Assembly (NCBI RefSeq): GCF_000769915.1
Contig: NZ_JRLV01000001.1
Coordinates: 355,797-419,796 of the forward strand
Length of the DNA stretch: 64,000 nt
Origin: Flavobacterium beibuense F44-8
GTDB lineage: Bacteria; Bacteroidota; Bacteroidia; Flavobacteriales; Flavobacteriaceae
Reading direction: 5' to 3'
Shown here: positions 33,027-39,372 of the stretch, one piece after another
Layout: the number at the start of each line of letters is the position of its first letter
How positions within the stretch are numbered: position 1 is the stretch's first letter
Made by a program: the position numbers and the translations under genes
The notes under the pieces: model-generated
What the model was told of the DNA's origin: nothing
The model's input: the letters and a program-made list of their open reading frames with translations, nothing else
Database searches by the model: none

Positions 33027-33923
33027 TTAGTGTTTTGGTTTAAAGTTAGTGTTTTGTGGAGGCAGGGGAACAAAACCCGTTTCTCCTTCTATTTTAGGGA
33101 AGGTTTGATCCAGCCATCTTTGTTTAGCATCTTCAATAAGTTCGTATGATGTCGCTACAAAGTTCCAGTATATATGCCTTGGCTCAGGAAAAGGTTCTCC
33201 GCCAAAAATATACACGGTACTGTTTTCATTAATGGTGAATTCACAAAGTGAGGCTTCTTTAGCTACCAATAACTGTTTTGGTTCAAAGGTATTTTCGTCA
33301 CTTTCTATGCTTCCTTCAAGTATATATAGTCCGCTCTCGCCATAAAGGTTTTTACCTATGCTAAGCTTTTGTTTCGTTTTGCTTTTAATTTCTATGAAGT
33401 ACAGTTTGCTGTAAACCGGTACGGGTGATTTTTTACCGAAAGCCTCTCCGGCAATAAGTTTGAAGTCAACGCCATTCTCCTGCCATGTAGGGAGCTGGTC
33501 TTCTTCCACATGTACGAAAGACGGATCCATTTGTTCAAACTCCTTTGGCAATGCTACCCAAATTTGTAATCCGTGAAGGCTCTTGTCAGAATGCCTCAGG
33601 TAATCAGGGGTACGTTCAGAGTGTACTATCCCTTTTCCGGCGGTCATCCAGTTTACCTGTCCGGGTTTTATTTCTACTTCAGATCCCAAAGTGTCCTTGT
33701 GCATAATACTGCCTTCAAACAGGTAGGTTAGGGTAGAAAGCCCAATGTGCGGATGCGGACCCACATCCATATTTTCGTTATCCTTAAGCGCAACAGGCCC
33801 CATGTGATCTATAAAGGCAAACGGTCCTACTGTCCTTTTATCCTTAAAAGGTAAAAGCCTTCCTACCAAAAAGTTGCCTATGTCACTGGGACGTTCTTCT
33901 ATAATGAGGTTAATGTTTGACAT
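33027..33923 (-). CDS. Pirin family protein
   Basis: 298 residues from ATG 33923; a TTG two codons earlier is not needed. N-terminal cupin with metal ligands in GPHPHIGLSTLTYLFEG and GKGIVHSERTP; the C-terminal cupin region (NLYGESGLYILEGSIESDENTF) and the pirin tail FGGEPFPEPRHIYWNFVATS follow. It belongs to the true pirin branch, longer than the YhhW-like copy at 3218. Possible roles are redox-sensitive regulation or ring oxidation. Company with MhqO/MhqD-like genes suggests a link to quinone or catechol stress. Confidence 0.9.
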   Translation of the reverse strand: MSNINLIIEERPSDIGNFLVGRLLPFKDKRTVGPFAFIDHMGPVALKDNENMDVGPHPHIGLSTLTYLFEGSIMHKDTLGSEVEIKPGQVNWMTAGKGIVHSERTPDYLRHSDKSLHGLQIWVALPKEFEQMDPSFVHVEEDQLPTWQENGVDFKLIAGEAFGKKSPVPVYSKLYFIEIKSKTKQKLSIGKNLYGESGLYILEGSIESDENTFEPKQLLVAKEASLCEFTINENSTVYIFGGEPFPEPRHIYWNFVATSYELIEDAKQRWLDQTFPKIEGETGFVPLPPQNTNFKPKH

Positions 33924-33980
33924 GATCAAGATTTTAAAAGGTTTAAATTACGAATAATAGCCTTACAAAAACCAATTATA

Positions 33981-34340
33981 TTATTCTAATGTAATAAACA
34001 GTGATGAGCGTACTTCGTTTGTGATATTGCGGGTTTTATGTCCCTTGCCTTCTGTGTCTTCCACTAACAGGATATCCCCGCCTTTAAAGTATCTTTTTTC
34101 GCCCAATGAGGTCTCTATTTCAATCACCCCATCCATAAGAATAATATACTGCCTGTTTGGGGCATTATGGAAATCATAATCGTAGGTTGGTGCAACCTTC
34201 CTAAACTGAATCGTACCTGCCTTTTGTGCTTCCGAAAGGAAACCTATTTCTCCGGCATCGTTTAAAGTAACGGAGACAGACTCAAAATGACTGTCTCCGT
34301 TAGCATCAGTGTGTATTCGTGTTATGTTAAAATCTTCCAT
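33981..34340 (-). CDS. Cupin domain protein
   Basis: A 119-residue single cupin: DYDFHNAPNRQYIILMDGVIEIETSLGEKRYFKGGDILLVEDTEGKGH in which the usual His ligands are partly kept (FHNAP, GKGH) but the first GxHxH motif is reduced. Relatives are annotated simply as cupins. Its ATG overlaps the upstream hydrolase stop (TGATG arrangement), showing translational coupling within the operon. Confidence 0.78.
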   Translation of the reverse strand: MEDFNITRIHTDANGDSHFESVSVTLNDAGEIGFLSEAQKAGTIQFRKVAPTYDYDFHNAPNRQYIILMDGVIEIETSLGEKRYFKGGDILLVEDTEGKGHKTRNITNEVRSSLFITLE

Positions 34341-34966
34341 CAGGCAAAATTCATGTTAAGCCATTCGGTAGTAAGTTCAATGTCATTTTGGGTAAGGTTA
34401 TGTCCTGTAAGCAAATCATGATGCTCTACAGTAAAACCTAACTCTTTTAATTTGTCCAGATACTCTACCGTTTCGTTTGGATTAATGGTAGGGTCTAACC
34501 TTCCCGAACTGAAAAACACAGGTACACCGGTATCGGTGCCAATGGATTTTACTTCTTTAAACGGCTGCATGGGTCTGTATAAAATTGCTCCTGCCAAAAA
34601 CTCAGGGTACTTAATTAATGTTGATCCTGCAATATTGGCTCCGTTAGAGTAGCCTAAAGCAATAAGTTTGGTAATATCAAAGCCTTCCTTATCAGCTATC
34701 GACTCTATAAAAGATACCATTTCATCGGTACGAAAATCAAGGTCTTTTTCATCAAATACTCCCATGCCAAGGCGTTTAAAAAAGCGCGGCATGCCGTGTT
34801 CGTTTACATTCCCTCTAAGGCTAAGAATATTAAAGCGGTCACCAAAGTCTTTAGCCAAAGGGATAAGGTCTTTCTCGTTGCCACCGGTGCCGTGCAGCAG
34901 CAACAGAGTATAGGCTGCTGCATTTCCGGATGACTGATATATATATTTTAACGGTTCAAATTTCAT
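34340..34966 (-). CDS. Alpha/beta hydrolase (MhqD/carboxylesterase-like)
   Basis: A 208-residue cytoplasmic hydrolase of the phospholipase/carboxylesterase family: oxyanion LLLHGTGGNEKDLIPL, nucleophile LGYSNGANIAG with Ser near residue 114, acid in SSGRLDPTINP and His in LLTGHNLTQND. B. subtilis MhqD, encoded with the MhqO-type dioxygenase, has the same architecture and is induced by methylhydroquinone. Length and motifs fit. Stop overlaps the cupin start by one base. Confidence 0.87.
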   Translation of the reverse strand: MKFEPLKYIYQSSGNAAAYTLLLLHGTGGNEKDLIPLAKDFGDRFNILSLRGNVNEHGMPRFFKRLGMGVFDEKDLDFRTDEMVSFIESIADKEGFDITKLIALGYSNGANIAGSTLIKYPEFLAGAILYRPMQPFKEVKSIGTDTGVPVFFSSGRLDPTINPNETVEYLDKLKELGFTVEHHDLLTGHNLTQNDIELTTEWLNMNFA

Positions 34967-34977
34967 TTTAAAAAGTA

Positions 34978-35916
34978 TTAGTTAATAGGTGCTAAATGAG
35001 CTTCAAGTTCACTTCTGCGTGATTCATATTGTTCAGGTAACTTAAGGCCTTTACCTAAGTCTTCAAGTTTTTCATCTACTGTAAAGCCAGGGTTATCGGT
35101 AGCAATTTCAAACAGCACTCCGCCCGGTTCTCTAAAGTATAAAGAGTGGAAGTAGTTACGATCTATTTGCGGGGTGATATTAAGCCCGGCAGCAAATACT
35201 TTCTCCCTGAATTTCATTAAGGTTTCATCGTCTTTTACCCTAAAGGCAACATGGTGAACAGTACCGTTTGCCACATGCCCGCGTTTTTCTTCTTTCAGTT
35301 CAACAATGTCAACTATAGCGGCGTTTTCAACAGCATCGGTAACAAAACGGTAACGATTAACATCCTGACCTACCAATTTATAACCAAATATTTCGGTCAA
35401 TACGGCTGCTGTGCCTGTCATGTTATTTAAGGTAAGTGTCACGTTGTGGAACCCTCTGGTAGCAATGTCTGCTTTAACCTCGTCGGTTTCCCAGGGTTTG
35501 CGATTATCTGAAGTGGCCGATTCTATAAGTTCCAGTTTTAATCCGTCAGGATCAAGGAAAGTTAAATACCTTTCCCCAAACCTTTCGGCAGGTTTGTTAT
35601 AAATTACATTGTATTTTTCAAAGCGTTCTACCCATTTTTCAAGGCTGCCTTTAGGAATGGAGTAACCAATTTCGGTTGCCATACCCGAACCTCTGCGTCC
35701 CTGTGGTATACCTGCTCCCCATGGGAAGAAGGTTAGTATAGTACCGGCACTGCCTATTTCGTCTCCAAAATAAAAGTGGTAAGTACCGGGATCATCAAAG
35801 TTTACAGTTTTTTTGATGAAACGTAAACCAAGAACTTTAGAATAAAAGTCAAAATTACGTTTGGCGTCTCCTGCTATCGCAGTGATATGATGTAAGCCTA
35901 ATATTTTATTTTCCAT
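34978..35916 (-). CDS. Ring-cleaving dioxygenase (MhqO-like glyoxalase fold)
   Basis: A 312-residue enzyme with two glyoxalase/VOC modules: GLHHITAIAGDAKRNFDFYSKVLGLR at the start, YLTFLDPDGLKLELIES, then a second module (GFHNVTLTLNN, GTVHHVAFRVKDDE, SLYFREPGGVLFEIATDNPGF). Metal ligands are in HHIT, HHVAF and FEIA. The MhqO/MhqA/LinE group opens hydroquinone-type rings with Fe(II). It heads a leftward operon (dioxygenase, hydrolase, cupin, pirin, GNAT) for detoxifying quinones. Confidence 0.89.
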   Translation of the reverse strand: MENKILGLHHITAIAGDAKRNFDFYSKVLGLRFIKKTVNFDDPGTYHFYFGDEIGSAGTILTFFPWGAGIPQGRRGSGMATEIGYSIPKGSLEKWVERFEKYNVIYNKPAERFGERYLTFLDPDGLKLELIESATSDNRKPWETDEVKADIATRGFHNVTLTLNNMTGTAAVLTEIFGYKLVGQDVNRYRFVTDAVENAAIVDIVELKEEKRGHVANGTVHHVAFRVKDDETLMKFREKVFAAGLNITPQIDRNYFHSLYFREPGGVLFEIATDNPGFTVDEKLEDLGKGLKLPEQYESRRSELEAHLAPIN

Positions 35917-35962
35917 GATATGCGTTTTTAATTGTTATGTAAAATTACGATTGGTTTAAAAG

Positions 35963-36304
35963 TTATGCATTGAACTGGGACAAGAAGTTAATTATCTCAG
36001 GGTCATTGTTTAAAGCCGCCTGGATTTCATTATATAATAATCCGCTGCCCCCGCCGTAATGCTGAATGATTTTTGTTTTAGGGTTGTGTTGTGCAAAAAA
36101 TGACCTTAGTGAAACTTCGGTTTGTTCGTCAATTCCGCATCCTAAAAGAACAAGGCAAATACTGTTGTTTTTAAATAAAGCTATGGCCTCGTTATCATCG
36201 GTAGTTCCTAACCCGGTCCATAATTCATTTTTATTAATGAGCCTTACAACCGTTTCCATAATCTCAGGATGTTTTCCTATGTATAATATGTTTATCGTTT
36301 CCAT
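35963..36304 (-). CDS. Degenerate receiver-like protein
   Basis: A 113-residue cytoplasmic protein with the alternating alpha/beta pattern of a receiver domain (INILYIGKHPEIMETVVRLI, SICLVLLGCGIDEQTE, TKIIQHYGGGSG). The acidic pair after strand 1 is replaced by GK, and the phosphorylation-site position at the end of strand 3 is Gly-Cys-Gly rather than Asp, so phosphotransfer is unlikely. It could be a pseudo-receiver or an unrelated flavodoxin-like protein. Its last seven codons lie in one copy of a 21-bp direct repeat; the other copy is just upstream of the gene. Confidence 0.6.
   Translation of the reverse strand: METINILYIGKHPEIMETVVRLINKNELWTGLGTTDDNEAIALFKNNSICLVLLGCGIDEQTEVSLRSFFAQHNPKTKIIQHYGGGSGLLYNEIQAALNNDPEIINFLSQFNA
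35966..35986. repeat. 21-bp direct repeat, copy 1
   Basis: Starts TGCATTGAACTGGGAC and ends AAGAA. It encodes, on the minus strand, the last residues FLSQFNA of the receiver-like protein. An identical 21-bp copy lies at 36357-36377. Confidence 0.85.
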
Positions 36305-36356
36305 TGTAATGCTGCTTTGATTTTACATTACAAAGTTCCGTTAAACAACTACCCTG

Positions 36357-36377
36357 TGCATTGAACTGGGACAAGAA
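36357..36377. repeat. 21-bp direct repeat, copy 2
   Basis: Identical to 35966-35986 and in the same orientation, placed 53 bp upstream of the receiver-like gene's ATG. On the minus strand it would read FLSQFNA again, as if it were the 3' end of a lost tandem duplicate. Confidence 0.85.
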
Positions 36378-36390
36378 AGTATATAAATGC

Positions 36391-36416
36391 AAAAGGCAGC
36401 CATTTGGCTGCCTTTT
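36391..36416 (-). terminator. Terminator of the fatty acid hydroxylase gene
   Basis: AAAAGGCAGCC-ATTT-GGCTGCCTTTT, an 11-bp perfect inverted repeat with the U tract on the minus strand. Confidence 0.85.
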
Positions 36417-36437
36417 GTATAATGTTGTATGCAATAA

Positions 36438-37133
36438 TTATTTTCGGTCGTCTATAAACTCACCTGATTTGGTCGCTTCTTTTTCCTGATTGATAAAGTT
36501 AGGCATGGTGCCAAAAATATAATCCCAAAGCGGGGAAGATACTCCAAAAGCTTTGTCAGGCTGCCTGTAGTGGTGTACGGCATGGTGATGCCATAAGGTT
36601 TTAAGGAAGTTATTAGGTACCGTAAAAATATGCACGCTGTAATGGATACATAAATAAATGGTATACCCCATAAGGAAACCGGCAAGGAATCCAAAAACAT
36701 AATCGCCCATCATGGCTCTGTATACAAGGAAGAAAAAGGTAGCCAGTACAAGTGCTATAATAGGTGGCATGGCAAGCCTCTGCTTGTCTTTAGGGTAGTC
36801 ATGGTGTACCCCGTGTACTTTATAACTAAAGCTTTCGGTAGTAACTTCATGGTCATGATCTCCTTCCTTAATATGATACAGGTAACGGTGTACTATATAT
36901 TCTATAAAAGTAAAAACAAACATCCCGGCAAAGAACAGTAATATGATTTGCGGAGTGGTAAACCCTTTTTCAATTATGCCATAATATATTAGTAAAGCCG
37001 ATATAACTGTAAAAATGGTAAGTGGCATGGCAATGTGAGTACGGGTCAGTTTTTCCAGTACCGGGTTTTTAAATAGCGTGGCACTGCCTTTATGTTTTGG
37101 TCTTGGTCGTCTTATTTTGGTTGATTCAGACAT
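36438..37133 (-). CDS. Fatty acid 2-hydroxylase/sterol desaturase family membrane enzyme
   Basis: 231 residues from ATG 37133, which gives the natural MSESTKIRRPRPKHKG start; an upstream extension has no signal-like character. Four membrane helices surround a di-iron His cluster: HRYLYH, HGVHHDYP, then HYSVH and HHHAVHH. Spacing fits the fatty acid hydroxylase superfamily, especially FA2H/Scs7-like enzymes that 2-hydroxylate sphingolipid or fatty acyl chains. Flavobacteria make sulfonolipids and hydroxy fatty acids, so such a substrate is plausible. Confidence 0.87.
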   Translation of the reverse strand: MSESTKIRRPRPKHKGSATLFKNPVLEKLTRTHIAMPLTIFTVISALLIYYGIIEKGFTTPQIILLFFAGMFVFTFIEYIVHRYLYHIKEGDHDHEVTTESFSYKVHGVHHDYPKDKQRLAMPPIIALVLATFFFLVYRAMMGDYVFGFLAGFLMGYTIYLCIHYSVHIFTVPNNFLKTLWHHHAVHHYRQPDKAFGVSSPLWDYIFGTMPNFINQEKEATKSGEFIDDRK

Positions 37134-37333
37134 GGTTTTGATTTTTTTGATGGATTGATGATAAATGAACTTTGAACCCACAAGTTACTAAATTTATCAA
37201 TTTGTTTTATCCTTAAAAAGCTAAAAAAGCCCCTGTTTGTAAACAGTTATCTGTTGAAAACCTATGTATCTATTGTTGTTTTATTTTAATCATTTCTTAA
37301 TGTGGCGGTAATGTGTATAGGTGTTGGGCTAAG

Positions 37334-37341
37334 TAAGTTTG
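37334..37341 (+). promoter_or_regulatory. -7 promoter box for the diheme peroxidase gene
   Basis: TAAGTTTG, full match to TAnnTTTG, 26 bp before the ATG. No good -33 element is seen. Confidence 0.5.
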
Positions 37342-37367
37342 CTTTTTGAATAAAGTATTTTTAAGAG

Positions 37368-39203
37368 ATGATAGGTTCCTATAAAAAAATTGTTGCAGCT
37401 ATAGTGGTACTGGCAGGTTCATTTACCATTATTTCATTTACCCGAAATACCAGCTCGGCACCTCCCGAGGTATTAAGCAATTATTTTTCACAGTTTAACC
37501 TTTCGTTAGAAAAGCTTGATAAAATCACTAATGATTTCAGGTACGGTAAAACCAGTCTGGATTCGGTACAGTTAGCTGTAAAAAACACCCGTTTATCCTA
37601 CAAAAAGGTTGAGTTCTTTTTAGCCTTTTACTATGCCGAATATATAAAGAGCCACATTAACGGAGCACCGTTAATGCATATTGAAAAAGAAGGTACAATG
37701 CCAAAGGTTGTTAGTCCCGAAGGGTTACAGGTTTTGGACGAACTTGTTTTTTCTGATGAAGCAGAGGCTGAAAGAAACCAGATAGCATCGTTATCAAAAA
37801 CCATAAGAATGAAATATGCTGTTTTATATAGCAGCATTACCGGTCAGGAATTCAATAATCAGTATAATGTTACTGCCATGAGGCAGCAGCTTATTAGGGA
37901 TTTCAGTATGGGAGTAACTGGTTTTGATACTCCGGGGTCGTTAAACGGACTGGAAGAGGTAAAGTCTTCTTTTCAGGGTATGCTTACTTTTTTTAAAGAT
38001 AACTACAATGGTAATACTTTAGCCAAAAATGAGGTGATAGACCTGTTTGAGGAGGCGATAGTTTATTTGAATAATCCGGTTTCTTTTGAGGATTTTGACA
38101 GGCTTACTTTCCTTAAATCATATGTAGATCCTTTGTATAAAAAACTGGGAGAGCTGGAAGGTGCTGTTAACCCTGATTACCTTAAATATACATCGGGCTG
38201 GAATCCTGAGAGTACTTCTATTTTCGCCGCCGATTTTTTAAACCCGTACTATTTTACCGAACTTAAAAAGGAAGATGATAGTAAAGAACTTAGGGAGCTG
38301 GGTAAAATATTGTTTTATGATCCTATAGTTAGTAACGAAGGAAAATTAAGCTGTGCAAGCTGCCATAATCCGGATAAGGGCTTTACCGATGGTGTTCCGA
38401 AATCACTGAGTAACATACAGGGGAAAACGGTTTTACGTAATGCTCCAACATTATTAAACGCAGTGTATGCCGATAGGTATTTTTATGACCTTAGGGCGTT
38501 TAGCCTGGAGCAGCAGGCAGAGCATGTTATTTTTAATCATGACGAATTCAATACGGCCTATAGTGATATTCTTAATAAGCTTAAAGCTGATAAGACTTAT
38601 GCCGATAAGTTTAAAACTGTATTTGGTAAAAATGCTGTAACGAGAGAGAATTTCTCAAAGGCTTTGGTTTCTTATGTAATGTCATTACAGTCGTTTAGCA
38701 GTCCGTTTGATAAATACATAAGGGGAGAACAGGCAGATATACCTGCTGAGGTAAAAAGAGGTTTTAACCTGTTTGCCGGAAAAGCAAATTGCGCTACCTG
38801 TCACTTTATGCCAACCTTTAGCGGACTGGTGCCTCCTTTTTATAACGAGAACGAAAGCGAGATACTTGGGGTACTTGACGACCCTAAAAAAGCACCACGG
38901 CTGGATATGGATATGGGAAGGAACGATAACAAAATACAATCAGAGCAGGCTTGGATATTTGAGCGCTCGTTTAAAACCACAACCATAAGGAATATTGAGG
39001 TTACAGGACCTTATTTCCATAATGGCGCTTACAGTACTCTTGAGGAAGTTATCGACTTTTATGATAACGGTGGAGGAGAAGGAGTAGGGCTTGGAGTAAG
39101 CAATCAAACTCTTTCGCCCGATGCGTTAAATCTAACCGATGAAGAGAAAAGTGATCTTATTGCCTTCCTGAAATCACTTACTGATTTATCATCAGCCAAA
39201 TAG
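37368..39203 (+). CDS. Diheme cytochrome c peroxidase with long N-terminal helical domain
   Basis: A 611-residue exported protein. N-terminal signal segment (residues 7-25). The first 290 or so residues are helical and not part of the usual peroxidase. From about residue 305 the CCP/MauG fold begins: LGKILFYDPIVSNEGKLSCASCHNPDKGFTDG with heme motif 1, and GFNLFAGKANCATCHFMPTFSG with heme motif 2, then TTTIRNIEVTGPYFHNGAY. It reduces peroxide or oxidises a protein partner. Standard CCPs are 320-350 residues, so the N-terminal domain nearly doubles it. Next on the strand is a PhoX-like gene with its own promoter. Confidence 0.87.
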   Translation: MIGSYKKIVAAIVVLAGSFTIISFTRNTSSAPPEVLSNYFSQFNLSLEKLDKITNDFRYGKTSLDSVQLAVKNTRLSYKKVEFFLAFYYAEYIKSHINGAPLMHIEKEGTMPKVVSPEGLQVLDELVFSDEAEAERNQIASLSKTIRMKYAVLYSSITGQEFNNQYNVTAMRQQLIRDFSMGVTGFDTPGSLNGLEEVKSSFQGMLTFFKDNYNGNTLAKNEVIDLFEEAIVYLNNPVSFEDFDRLTFLKSYVDPLYKKLGELEGAVNPDYLKYTSGWNPESTSIFAADFLNPYYFTELKKEDDSKELRELGKILFYDPIVSNEGKLSCASCHNPDKGFTDGVPKSLSNIQGKTVLRNAPTLLNAVYADRYFYDLRAFSLEQQAEHVIFNHDEFNTAYSDILNKLKADKTYADKFKTVFGKNAVTRENFSKALVSYVMSLQSFSSPFDKYIRGEQADIPAEVKRGFNLFAGKANCATCHFMPTFSGLVPPFYNENESEILGVLDDPKKAPRLDMDMGRNDNKIQSEQAWIFERSFKTTTIRNIEVTGPYFHNGAYSTLEEVIDFYDNGGGEGVGLGVSNQTLSPDALNLTDEEKSDLIAFLKSLTDLSSAK

Positions 39204-39334
39204 ATATGGTATAGTTTACATTAAGTAAACATAGCTCCTGTTTTTCGTTTTATAATTAATTGTTATTTAAACTAGGTAACACTAGTTTAAATAAACCTTA
39301 AAAGTGAATTGAGGTAAAGGAAACATGCTGGAAG

Positions 39335-39342
39335 TAGTTTTG
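39335..39342 (+). promoter_or_regulatory. -7 promoter box for the PhoX-like gene
   Basis: TAGTTTTG, with TTG at 39309-39311 (23-bp spacing). Matches both elements of the Bacteroidota consensus. Confidence 0.6.
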
Positions 39343-39372
39343 TAGGGTAAAAACAAAAACTATATAAACAGC

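Noticed and set aside
32747..33073. Longer start (33073) for the small GNAT
   Set aside because: It would overlap the pirin gene by 47 bases; ATG 33022 gives a 4-bp spacing and the usual N-terminus.
35917..35965. A MarR operator in front of the mhqO-like operon
   Set aside because: The TTGTA-N2-TACAA core is not present in this short intergenic region.
35966..36377. The 21-bp repeats as target-site duplication of a mobile element
   Set aside because: No transposase or terminal inverted repeats lie between them; one copy is coding, which fits a duplication scar better.
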